Assembly (NCBI GenBank): GCA_027922465.2
Contig: BQMF02000020.1
Location: 620,001-684,000 of the forward strand
Source: Turritopsis dohrnii
Taxonomy: Eukaryota; Cnidaria; Hydrozoa; Anthoathecata; Oceaniidae
Length of the DNA stretch: 64,000 bases
Direction of reading: 5' to 3'
This document shows, piece after piece, positions 48,722 through 61,100 of this stretch (its first letter is position 1; each line of letters opens with the position of its first letter). The notes below the pieces were generated by a model, which saw only the letters and a program-made list of their open reading frames with translations, was not told the DNA's origin and did not search any database. Position numbers and translations under genes: made by a program.

Positions 48722-51648
48722 ATGGAGCTTTTACAACTTTCGTTTTTTATCGTTATTCAATATTTTCTCACTACTCATTTTGTTTGCAGTGGAAGTGAAG
48801 TTATTTCCGGTAAGATAAATCAACATTTGTACAAACACTCTTCCTGTAATGTTGCTACTTCTTACTTCGAACTTCTTACGATGAACTTTGATCATTTTCA
48901 ATGTGACTCTTGAATTTGTATAAATCAGTGTTTGGCCACGTTCAAGCTCATAGATAAACACATTCTCATAGAGCATCAAACACAGCAATCTTGTCATAAC
49001 TCTGTCTGAAGTGTCCTTTTGCCGACCAACAAAACTTTCTCTGTGAAAATCCTTTCAAACAAACAAACTCTCACTGATCCAAACGAATTCACAGGTTTGC
49101 AGGAGAGAAGTATAGATGATTTGGAAATAATGTGTTAAAACTTCGTTTGCAAATTTTTGCTGCATGCGTATTTTGAAGAAAATTTTGAAATTGTTTTGGC
49201 TGGATTCGAATATTTCGCATTCAGAATTGTGTATTTTACCGACCAGGATTTAGCACGTTTTTCTAATCAATAATATTGACATCAGAGTCTCTCTTTATTT
49301 ATTCACGTAAAATATTTATCTCATTAGGAAGCGGATCATTTCAAATCAGCGGTATATTTCATTTGTCAGATCATAGTCAATCCATTATCAACTACCAATC
49401 AGGTATTATGATGGAAGCAGCTATGAGATATGCAGTCGATGAAATCAATAAAAATTCATCTTACTTATACGGTCATAAGCTTCAGATCATTGAGCCTAAC
49501 CTATACTACACTGAGCAAGACGTGAAAAATGGAGTACTTAACTCATTCCTTCAGAATGTCCCATTCATTATTGGCCCATATTCTCCTGAGCTGTCGTACA
49601 CTACCAGCATACTCGTAGATGTGTTTCATCAAATATGCATAAGTTATTCAGCCACTTACAATGACTTCAGTAACGAGGGGTATATGTTTCGTACTGTTCC
49701 ACCAGATAACTATCGCATAGAGGCAGCACTCGCAGCTCTGAAAGAATTTGAATGGAATTATGTTGCTGTAGTTGCTTCTTATGGCTTCAACGGTGAAAGA
49801 ACAGCAAAGCAATTTGTATCCAGACTTCAGGACGTAGGCGCATGCGTGTCCCGTGTTATCAACCTCCCAAAATTAACACAACAAAAAGATGTAAATGCTG
49901 CTTTAGAGTTGTTAAAAGAAGATACGAGATTGAAAGCAGTAGTGCTGTTTACAACAATTGAAGATTCCAGAAGACTTATAAGTGCCTTTGGAAAAGATGA
50001 AATTGCCACAAAATACCTTCTTATGTGTATGTACGGGTGTGGAAATTATAAGGAAGTGGTAGACGGGATCGAAAAATACGCATCTGGTGTGATAAGCATC
50101 GACATTGCTTCTCCAGAAGTTCCTGGTTTCAAAAATTATTTCCTTAAATTGAAACCTAGTAATAATTCAACAATATACTTCAAGAAGTTTTGGGAAAAAA
50201 CATTCTATTGTTCGTTTGAAGTTGGCAATTGCACTGAAAAGGATCGGCTAAGTGTTGGTCAAGGTTACTACCCGCTAACCCCCGTTCACACGGTCATAAA
50301 TGCTGTTTCGGTTATTGCAGAGTCCCTAAGAATTTTAATCAGGCTAATTTGTCATCCAAAACAACCATGGATGCAGAGTCAAAAAGCGTGCGTTTTAGAT
50401 CCAACAAATCCAAGAATGTTTATAAATCACGCCCAGAAAATTCTTGAAAACTTCCGATCGAATGATAGAATGCTGAAAGAAAGCAAAATTATATTGAAAA
50501 ATAATTTCACTACAATCGGGTATGATATCCATCATTTTCTCTCGATAAACCAAACATACCAGAACGTCTATATTGGAACATACCATTTGAATGCGTCCAG
50601 CACAGGAACACTTGTGATGAATCCAGACTACGTTTGGCGTCTGAAGAACGGTTCTTTTGGAAAGCCAACGGCCTTCTGCGCTAAAGAATGTGCGCGTGGA
50701 CATATACAGAAGAACCTTAGTGATGCAAAAATATCAAAATGCTGTTGGGATTGCGTTTCGTGTCCTCCAAATAACACTGTCATAAACAATACCTGTGTTA
50801 CTACAGACACATCAGCGTGCAGCAACTTACCAATGCATGTTATTGGGATGAATAACGATCTTAAATCTCTTCTCTTGAAAGCAGTCAGCGGAGTCGGTTT
50901 GTGTTTAATAGTCGCCGTCGTTGTATTGCTCATCAAGCGTCGTCACTACCAAGTGATTGAGAGGTTTTACTACTTGATTCTATTTGGAACAGGCTTGTTA
51001 TTTTTATCGACTTATTTCTTTTTGGAGCCTCCATCAGTCGTAAGTTGTATGTTACGAAACAGCCTTCCAGGAATTGCATTTTTGGGAGTATATGGTCTGT
51101 TGTTTCTTAAAGTATCTGGAACGTATCGAGTTTTTTGCAATCGTGACGAAGCTCGGAAACCCGTGGTTTTTATGACATTTGTAACCATGACATTTCAAAT
51201 TCTTCTCATTTGTGTTTGGTTTGTATCCAGATCGATTGAGCCTTTAGAGGTCATTGTATATGACGATAAAGATTCCACGACTAAGCGTCACATTTGCGGC
51301 CAAGAAGAAATCCGTGCTTTGTTTCCATTGAGTCTGGTTCCCGGTCTTGGTTTTATGTTTGCTTGTACAGTTTTAGCATACAAGATTCGACACGAAATGA
51401 AGTATATCGCAATTACAGTTCTCATGTCAAGTGTGACCTGCTTGATTTTTTTGTTGTCATACACTTTGCTCTTATCTGAAACAGATCTTGTCAGTCAATA
51501 TGTCCTATGTGGAATGTTGGTATTATCTGGTTATATCATCTTGCTTGGTTTATTTGGATACAAAGTAAAATTGATGTTGTTTCGGCGTGATGTAAACAAA
51601 GCTCACTCAAGCATGTTGGCATCCGATGAGAAAGAAGACGAAATGTAA
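48722..51648 (+). CDS. Class C (family 3) G-protein-coupled receptor, mGluR/CaSR-like
   Basis: Two exons: 48,722-48,809 (ATG plus signal peptide MELLQLSFFIVIQYFL..) and 49,328-51,648, joined in phase 1 to give 802 aa. The venus-flytrap domain starts at SFQISGIFHLSDHS, with GIMMEAAMRYAVDEINKN, PFIIGPYSPELSYTTS, SYSATYNDFS and FRTVPPDNYR..AALKEFEWNYVAVVASYGFNGE. The cysteine-rich linker has CAKEC and CCWDCVSCPPN..NNTC. Seven hydrophobic segments follow from about residue 535, ending LGLFGYKVKLMLFRRD, with a short charged tail. The SYSAT motif resembles the S-A-T ligand contact of glutamate receptors, but other glutamate-contact residues cannot be confirmed, so the ligand is open. The length fits mGluR/CaSR-like receptors with a short tail. 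It sits tandem to dynein with no functional link seen and is convergent with the PLAT gene. Confidence 0.94.
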
Positions 51649-51855
51649 CAGTCACACTTTGTGACGCGCACAGAGTTGGACCAATAACCAAAATGACACT
51701 TGATTATCAAAAAATAATGAAGAAATCTTTAATGAGATGGTTCCTTTCTGGTCTTCGTATCTTTCTATTGAATTGAGTACGCCTTTGTGTAAATTATTAG
51801 TCACGTGTCAACGTCGCCTTTTATCGTAAAGCACCGAATGAAAACATTTCATCGC

Positions 51856-51961
51856 AATAAAGACACAATTCTGCAGACCAGTTAATGGAAAAACTACTTC
51901 ACATTTCAAAAGCAAGAGTTATCGTGAACGATAGTTTTTTTTATGACTGGAGTTAAATAAA
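51856..51961 (+). terminator. GPCR poly(A) signals
   Basis: AATAAA at 51,856-51,861 and 51,956-51,961, about 210 and 310 bases after the GPCR stop. Confidence 0.55.
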
Positions 51962-52123
51962 ACTTGTAACATCTTGGTCATTGCATTGTATACCATTTGT
52001 AACAGTAAAAATACTTTTCCTTTTAATTCTAGACATTGTTCAGATATTTGCCACAAGTAAAAACTTACTCCATTGGAAGTTTTGGAAGAAAAAGCAAAAA
52101 GAATGTCATTAGGAATGACCTTT

Positions 52124-52166
52124 TATAACGCCCTTTTCGCCATTCTATAACGCCCTTTTCGCCATT
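52124..52166. repeat. 22-bp tandem duplication
   Basis: TATAACGCCCTTTTCGCCAT occurs twice in direct succession (52,124 and 52,146) in the GPCR-PLAT convergent gap. Confidence 0.85.
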
Positions 52167-52621
52167 TGAAAGATAAAATGCGCCAGTCATTGCTGAAAAC
52201 ACAAAACATTTGATAATTGTGGTTCGTTTATTGATTTATTTATTCGTATCTACAAGTTCAAAATGTTCACATTCAATTTTTTGAAAGCATGTTACGGAGA
52301 GTGGAAAACATCTTTCGCCTTAATTTTAAAAGATTTCGATCCATTCATGCGTCTTCCATCAAGAGCCTGGTTAAAATGGGGAGTAAAGTACTAAGTTGCT
52401 CTAGCTTGACATTTTTGAATTCTGTCGTATCCTTCTTTGCATCGTCCTGTAAGGAAATTCAAATACACTTCACTCACTTTATTGCTTTTGTAACTTTTTG
52501 CACTACAACCTGGGTACGAGGTTGAAATGCACTAGTTAAAAATGTTGAAACAAAGTTATACACATTTCCCAAATTCATGTTTATACGCCTCGTTTTGGAT
52601 CTTTCCTTATTATTTTGGTGA

Positions 52622-54149
52622 TTACTTGAAATGGACCTTTCCCAACACCGTGTTAAAGCTGAGCCAACTAGTATGGCCTCGTTTTGAAGATTTAATTGCT
52701 ATAAATTATCCCATTGAGGAATTGGAATAATTAGTGACTATTATTCATACTATGGCCGTATGGAGAAATATACTGAAATGCTACATATGAACATAAATTC
52801 AAGAGAAGTGTATTCCATCATTTTACAAGCGAATTGAAACAGTCTGGAGGGACAGGCTATCAGGAATACAGGCTAACGAATTTTAAAATGTTTTCCGTAA
52901 GAACCTCAGTAGCCAAAAAACAACTTACCTAGAGTTCCGTAATATCGACGAACTTGATCGTTTGATATCCATCTATTTATACGGAAGACATACAACGTGT
53001 CGTTCACATCCAAAGTTAGCTAAAAAACAGACAAAGACATTATTCAGAAAGATGCCACAAAACATAAATGTGACACATCCCCAGACCATCATAAGCGTCG
53101 TGGTGTGGTACTTCTGGAATCTGTTTGGGTCAGGGGCGCTAAGTGGTAGGACAAGTTTAATGTTTGAATCCTGTCCCATAAACTGTATGACTCTATTCAT
53201 GTTACACACGGTTAATTCTATATTATGAAGGTGTGTTTATTAGTCGGCGACTTTAGCCAGGTGACTATTGGGATAGGGTTTCCTCGTCGTCGTCATCTAT
53301 AATTTTCATTGAATTTTATTCCTTGTTCAGTAATATTCAAGTAAAAGGAAGATTGTGTGCAAATCATAAGATTAACTAATGTCGATTACTTGCCGCTGCA
53401 GTCGGCTGCATTTTTAAAGTTAGATTGGAGTTATATTAAAATCTTATACGGACCAACTGACAACAAAAAGACGATTTTGTATTTACCCAATGAATGTACC
53501 AATCAGGGCTCCATCCTTTCTTTTCAACGCGTTGTATTACCATTTGATCGATGGGATAGACAAGCTTTCCACGAAATGTAAGTCTATCAGTGCTAAAAAA
53601 TACAAAAACGGGAGAGATGTACAAGAGGCTTTAGTCAGTCAAAATTTGTGGAGGAGAGTTTATTCATTTAAAGTAGAAGTGCAAGCAGCCTAACCGGCTC
53701 TTAAAATTGGAAAAAAAATCATTTTGCGTGGTGGACCACGTGGTAACTTGACATTAGCCCATGCGCACTAGCTTGTTTTTTCACCAACATTCTGGGTGAA
53801 GTAAAAGTACTTACTGGCTTGTCTCTAGTTTGTCACCTTCTCCATCTAACAAAAATGTGATGTTGTTGTTATCATGTGTGATGAATGTGACGTTAAACGA
53901 GGCGTCAGTACCACACCCTGGACCATTTCCTGTCTTTGTTGTAATCGCATATTCTAGAAAAGCAAGCGTAATTTGATTGCTAGGGCGTAACAGAAAGAAC
54001 TTTATTTTCTATTAACCTGATATACAGAATTGCTACCGACGAATATGCGTATTCTTACCGACGTCGTCCGTCTTATTATTTGCGTCGATCGCAGCAGCTA
54101 ATACCATCCACAAAAATAATTCATAACATGCAGTTGAGAGCTTCATCAT
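52622..54149 (-). CDS. Small secreted PLAT/LH2-domain protein
   Basis: Reconstructed from five minus-strand exons: 54,059-54,149, 53,815-53,953, 53,487-53,592, 52,929-53,019 and 52,622-52,698 (504 bases, 167 aa, phases 1,2,0,1 close). Exon 1 encodes a signal peptide (MMKLSTACYELFLWMVLAAA). The PLAT beta-sandwich follows: YAITTKTGNGPGCGTDASFN matches the Y.V.TKTG..GAGTDA.. opening; FLLDG and TDRLTF sit where the F-x-T-D core strands fall; VEKKGWSPDWYIHW matches the HDN.G..PDWFL strand; DTLYVFRINRWIS matches the final strand. The last exon (25 codons to TAA) is the least certain. PLAT domains bind lipids or protein partners. Here a lone secreted domain gives no specific job. Antisense ORFs over these exons are shadows. 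Confidence 0.78.
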
Positions 54150-55160
54150 TCTTGCTTGGCCAATAAGTCTAAAGGAATAAAACTGCAATGTTTTTTCTTT
54201 CAAATATATTATCATGCATGTTTTATTTAGACACCTGACAGATTTATTATTTTTTTCGAATGTTTATTTACAAAACCTAAGCAAGCCACGTCGAATTATA
54301 AGAATTTGTAGGCCCCTGTGACATGAAATACATAAATACTGGAGAGAAGAGGAGATCTGCTTTAACATTCCACTTCATACAAAAAGCGTGAAAGCATGTT
54401 TATTTTCATAAGGACTGCAAAATCAGGGTTCGCGGAGCAAAATTTCGTTTGGGGGTTGACTACTTAGGGCCATGAAAATATTGCGAATTTTATTGGATCA
54501 GAATGGCTAAAACTGTAAAAAAACCTAAATAATAAATCGACAAAATTACAGGTTTTTTCGAGCCCCCGGGAGTTCTTGTCCCTTTTAGAATGGTAAACTT
54601 ATTATGCAAAGGCCGAAAAGACTTCCAGTCGGCGTCAACTTATAAAACAACTCGAATTGAGAAAAATGGAATATTGGCAGTTAACTTTACGCACCAGTCT
54701 CCGCAAGTTTTACAGAGTTGATGAAAAAGCCAGGATATTCCGGGTTTTTTATTCAGAGTTTTTTTTTTAGAGTCGTAAAAACCTTACCAAGATTTCCCAC
54801 TACTTCTAACGTCACTTACATGCGGATTAGACAACAGAAAACAAACAAGATCATTCACACTGAAGTATGATGCATTCCAAGTTCATAATAAGTTACAATA
54901 ATATACATGTCTGCTATAAATTTTTTAATCATGTCCAAGAAACACTTATTTTGCATATTCTGTGTGTAATTCAGTTGATTTTCAGCAGGTGAATGGGTTA
55001 ATTTAGAAGGCGAATTCATAACTGGAGTTGCGTTGAATTAATAGAAGGATAAGAACGGAACTTAACAAATAAATCCCTATACATTCTAAAAGATAATGTT
55101 ACTAATATAAATACATACGTCACTACATACAACAAAAATCAGTTAAAAATTCATTCGACA
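54150..55160. other. Gap between PLAT gene start and RRM1 stop
   Basis: Must contain the PLAT promoter and RRM1 3' UTR (minus). I see no further gene; a C-rich word near 54,562-54,570 (AGCCCCCGGGAG) stands out from AT-rich flanks. Confidence 0.4.
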
Positions 55161-58100
55161 CTAGCCTGAGCACGACACACAAGCTTCTTTGTTGTCTATG
55201 GAACACATGATGTCAGCCTCGTTTTTCTCGCGATTTTTCAATTTGTTTTGATCGACAGTGAATTGGATAGCGTCAGCAGCTGGTTTCGTGCGGAGGTAAT
55301 ACATACCTGTTTTCAAGCCCTATAAAAAAAATAACATAGGTTTCAGATTCACAAAAGCTTTCTTATCATACTTCGCAATCAATACGACAAAAATGATTTC
55401 TACCTTTTTCCATCCATAGAAATGGACAGCAGTCAATTTCGCGAAGTTTGGCTCCCCAATGAAAACGTTAAATGATTGGCTTTGGTCAATGAATGCACCA
55501 CGATCGGCTGCCATGTTTATTAACGTCTTCTGCTTCATCTCCCAAGCCGTTTTATATAGAGCTTTGATATCCAATGGAATTTCATCGATGTTCTATAATC
55601 ATCGAACGCATTAATAGTTTTTTTTTCAGTATAGGAGAGAGTCAATTTCTACGAGCAAGTCTTAGCGAGTCTAATTCTACCTGTACAGAGCCTTTGTGAG
55701 CGATTAAAGTGTTCTTCATGTTATCATCCCATAGTTTCAGCTCGGTCAAGTCACGCAGAAGATGTTTGTTGACAACCTGAAACTCTCCAGACAGCACCCT
55801 CCTTGAGTAGATGTTGCTTGTGTATGGTTCAAACGACTCGTTGTTGCCGAGAATTTGAGCAGTAGATGCTGTAGGCATCGGAGCCAACAGTAAACTGTTT
55901 CTCACTCCATGCCTATGCGAAAGAAAACAATACATGAAGGTACATCAAGAAAGTTGACGATGCTGATCAGTGGTAGATTATACAAGTAGTCATTTCGAAT
56001 TCAATCAAAAGGCGTCCATTTCGAATTCATAGAGCAAAGACACTAGAGCAAAATTGCTGTCTAGTCAAATAACTATCGAATTTAACTAGACAAGTTCTTA
56101 AATTTATTAAAAAAACCACACCAAAACAAGACCGAAACAATTAACATACTTCTTAATTTTTTCTTTCAATAGATTCCAATCCCATAAATCTGTTGGAGTC
56201 ACACCCCACATATCATACTGCAAAATACCTTGGCTGACCGGGCTACCTTCGTATGTTGAGTATGGTCCATTAATTTCAGCTAATTCACAGGATGCTTCCA
56301 ATGCACCATAATAAATAGTTTCAAAAACTTGTTTGTTCAATAATTGTGCTTCCTCAGACTCAAACGGTAATCTCATTAAGATAAATGCATCGGCAAGACC
56401 CTAAAATACATCCAGCACAAAAACGTCAAAAGATTTGATGTGATTTACACACACGCAAAAATGTTACGAGTATTTTGTTAATGACATCAGATTACTAAAG
56501 ATGAAATCATTCAATAGAAAACTTAAACAAATACCATCGATCAATCCTTCAAAAACAAACTCAAGTTTGTACTTGCACCATATTTTCCATCCAAGCATTT
56601 ATTCGGAAAAATGCAGAATACGATAGTGCAAACAATTTTTTTTTCTGTTTGTTCCCCTTTACAGCCATGCACAAGTGTCTTTAAGTACTGACCAAGACAA
56701 AGAACAGGAAGAAAAGATTCCTGGTTATTTGGAAGTTTGGAATTCTATATCATCAGCACGAAAGCATCATATGCCATAACTTTCACATTTCGTAACTTTC
56801 GATGAAAAAGAACGAAATATTTTTACCTGTACACCAATGCCAATCGGACGATGCCTCATATTTGAATTTCTAGCTTCTTCGCAAGGGTAGTAGTTTCGAT
56901 CAATGACTTTGTTAAGATTTTTTGTCGCAACTTTTGTGACGCTCTTTAATTTTTCAAAATCAAATGTTCCCTTTTTCACTTCTTTTGTTTCACCTGATGG
57001 CAGAGTGGTTGTCTCTCTGGTGACAGTAACAAACTTGTTCAATGCTACCGAAGCCAAATTGCAAACAGCAACCTTTGGATATACAATCATAGCTGGCAGG
57101 AGTGTATACAATAAAGATTGTTGAAGTTTTAATTGACCAAAACACCGATACAAAAGTACTTGAAAAAGATGCAACAATTCTTATTTACCTCATCTGGAGC
57201 TGTGTATTCGATGATCTCTGTACATAAATTACTGGACTTAATAACACCTAAATTCTGAAACAAAAAATAGATGTATTCAAGAGCTGTGATTGAAACTATG
57301 CATTGAAATGCTTTTTGTGAAATAGATATTGTGTACGAAACCCTCAAGTTCTCATTCATTAGTACCAACTGTTCAACAATTGTTTTAAACAAAGAAGGAC
57401 TTTTTCAAGTAGATGATGTCGAAATGGAACAGATACGCAATCATAGGATTAAACATTACTCATATCATTATTAGTAATGTTTTTCATCAAATGGACCTGC
57501 AGTGTATGCAGGGTTCGTACAGTCCAAAAATCCTGAAAATGATATGTTTTTCCCTGACTTTTTCTTAAATACATATGTTCTTTCCTGACTGTAGGCTAAC
57601 AATTCCTGAAACAATACTGGTCTTTTGAAAAAGCTTGCTGCATATGGAGTTAAGGGTCTCCTTTATGAGATCATTCGTTCCTTCCTTGGTAATCGTAGGC
57701 CTAAGGTTGTTTTAGATGGGCAATCATCATCGACACATTCCATCAATGCAGGAGTTCCCCAAGGTTCTGTCCTTGGGCCAACCCTTTTTCTTCTTTTCAT
57801 CAATGATCTGCCTGATGACATTAATTCCAAGCTTGCCATCTATACTGATGATTCAACCATCTATTCCTGTATTCCGATTTATTCAGCCAGGTAGAAATGG
57901 CAGGCGAAATTGAACTTGATCTGCAATCTATAGTTGAGTGGGGAGAGAAATGGCTGGTCACATTCAATTCTTCAAAAACCAAACTTCTGCTGTAAATCAT
58001 ATTAAAGATCCCTTTTTACCGTCAGTTTCCATGAATGGCACCCAGTTGGAAGAAAACAACTCCTTTCGTCTCCTCGGCATCACTTTTTCACAGGATTTCT

Positions 58101-61100
58101 CCTACATTGAGGCAATTGCTAAGTCAGCCTCAATGAAGATGGGCTCCCTTCTTCGTGCGAGAGCATACCTCAGCCCTGATGCCATTCTTTACCTATATAA
58201 ATCTACTATTCGGCCTTGTATTGAGTATTGCTGCCATATTTGGGGTGGTGCACCCTCAGACTCTCTTAAACTTTTAGATCGTATTCAGAAACGTATCTGT
58301 AATGCTATTGGTGATAAACTTGCAAGTAAACTTGACGCACTCTCCCATCGCAGATCTGTGGCGTCACTTTACCTCTTTTATAAATACTTTTACGGAAAAT
58401 GTTCAACTGATCTCTCTTCTGTCATCCCTGCATCACAAACTTTCAAGCGAAACACAAAATATTCATCTGATTGCCATGATCACACTGTCAACATCCCAAA
58501 GTCATCTAAAACTTTTTACCAACAAAGTTTCATTCCTCACTCCTCTACCCTCTGGAATTCTTTACCACAGTATGTTTTTCCTTCTCATTATAATCTTCAA
58601 CATTTTAAATGCAATTCAGGTAGTCTAGAGACTAGAGTGCGTAAAGCCCAAGAGGCGTATTTTATTGTTTTAAAGAGGCCTGTATTAAATGAACAATTAG
58701 AAAATAATTTAATCCTTTTTAGAAATGGTATCACATGAAATATTTTAGTTAAATGATTAGTTTTATATATTTATATCCCTTGTGAATTTCATATTACTTA
58801 CAAACTTTGTATATAAACCAGAATTCCTATTGACATGTTTTTATAATAATTTTACATAGCACTGATGATGATTTCATAATAAATCGAAAAGCTTTTGCTT
58901 ATTTTATTTATGTTGTTTTTTCTACCTGGATTTAATTATGGCGAATAGTTTATCACTTTTAAATGCAATTCATTATCACCTTTCTTTCTTGTACCTCAAT
59001 ACATATTAGTGGTTTTAAACCTTACATTGAGCAACCAACAGTGTGTAATCTGACTAATGAACTAGATATAACAATGCCCTGACAGGCAGTTGAGTGGTCT
59101 ATACACTGACAAAACAGTGTGTGGAGCACGTTGCAGCCAAATTAAAAATGTTTTATCTAGAAGCCAACTATCTTGGAAATAAGTTTTTTATTATTCATTC
59201 TAATGAGTTAACAGATAAAATATAGATAAAGAAGCATATTATACATATTCCTTTTATGCTTCCCTGACTTTTTAAAAAAATTCCCTGACATTTCCTGACA
59301 TTCCCTGACTTAATCAAAAAAGCCACTTTTAATCCTGACTTTCCCTGACTGTACGAACCCTAGCATGTTTTTAACATTACAAAGATTTTAGCATTTTCCT
59401 TTCAGTGAATTTTTTCATACATACCTTTTGATTACTTTTCATATTGCAGGCATCTTTGTACAACATGTAAGGTGTGCCAGTCTCAATTTGAGACTCCAAG
59501 ATGGCATACCAAAGTTTCTGTGCTGGCAACTGCTTTCGAAATTTACCCGCTTCTTCATAGCCAACATATAACTTTTTGAAATCATCACCGTAACAGTCGG
59601 ACAATCCAGGACACTCATGAGGACACATCAATGACCATGTTTGTTTCTTTTCAACACGCTCCATAAACAAATCACACATCCACAAAGCATAAAACAAATC
59701 CCGTGCACGCTGAAAAATGGGGAAAAAAATGGGGTTTATGTTAATTTGATGGCCCTCATATCCTATTCTTAAAACAAACCATTAACACTAAATGAGACCA
59801 ACCTGTTCTTCTTTCCCAGTATTTTTCTTCAAATCAAGAAATTCAAGAATGTCAGCATGCCATGCTTCCAGGTAAACAGCAATAGACCCTGGACGCTTAT
59901 TTCCACCCTGATCAACGTATCGAGCTGCATTATTGTACACACGAAGCATGGGAATGATACCATTGGAGTGACCATTCGTCTAAAATCAAAAAGGATCACT
60001 TAAGTGAAGAAAACAAATTCATGAAAAACTCAATGCATTGTGAAATAAACCAAAACATACTCCTGCAATGTAACTTCCAGATGCTCTGATGCAATGTATA
60101 TGCAAACCAATGCCACCAGCCCATTTCGAAATTACAGCACATTGCTTGAGTGTATCAAAAATCCCTTCAATACTGTCAGATTGCATGGCTAACAGAAAAC
60201 AACTAGACATTTGAGGCCGTGGCGTTCCAGAGTTAAACAATGTTGGTGAGGCATGAGTGAACCATTTGTCAGAGAGTAAATTGTATGTCTCAATTACTGC
60301 ATCAATATCATGGGCATGGATTCCAACAGCAACCCTCATTAACATGTGTTGTGGACGTTCAGCTGGTCTACCATTTATCTTCAAGAGGTACGATCGTTCC
60401 AAAGTCTAAATTATTTTAAAAAACAAAATATTAACACTGTCTTCCCTGAAGTTCTCTAATAAACTAGTTACAAAATACCTTAAATCCAAAGTAATTGTAT
60501 TCAAAATCTCTGCTTGATATGATTGCACCATCTAATCGCTATTAAGAAAATTAAATCAAAAGAATAACCAGTGAAAAAACAAGACATGCTGTTTTATGAT
60601 TTTAAAAAAGTATGGTTTATAAACATATAAAATATAAACAAAATATAGCAATTTCAAGTCGGCTTTTGGAATTTTGCAACGGCTTAAGGTCGGCTTTTGC
60701 GGAGTGCCGACCTAAATTCAGAGGACTGATTTCAGCTCAGATACTAGTACTCATATCAATTGAAATTTAATTATGTATTTCATCAGGTAAATCAACAATA
60801 AAGCTGATTTACTACATGGTATGCAATGTTATAGTATAACTGCTTTATGAGCGGAAATAAACAACAAACCTCTTTATGTGCTTGTACTACATTGTATGTT
60901 TCATCTGATACCATCGGACATCGTTGGTTAATTTCAGGATTGACATATTCATATAGATCTGTGACAACATCTAATAATGAAGATATGGAAAGAGATGTTT
61001 AAACTCAAATGTAAATATGGGGAAGATGTCACATTCTTTATGCAACGCTTCATAAACAATTTTTTTTTGGTGATAAATCATTTTTTTTCAATAAACATTT

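Noticed and set aside
48731..48997. 88-codon minus-strand ORF over the GPCR first exon
   Set aside because: Antisense shadow of the signal-peptide exon and intron.
52962..53581. Plus-strand ORFs with VVW/HPQTI words that looked like a mariner transposase
   Set aside because: The opposite strand gives a coherent five-exon PLAT protein; the plus-strand frames are antisense shadows with no DDE context.
60727..60790. Minus-strand C/D-like unit in an RRM1 intron
   Set aside because: Box C is CTGATGA, the unit overlaps a dispersed repeat, and no guide match was recognised.
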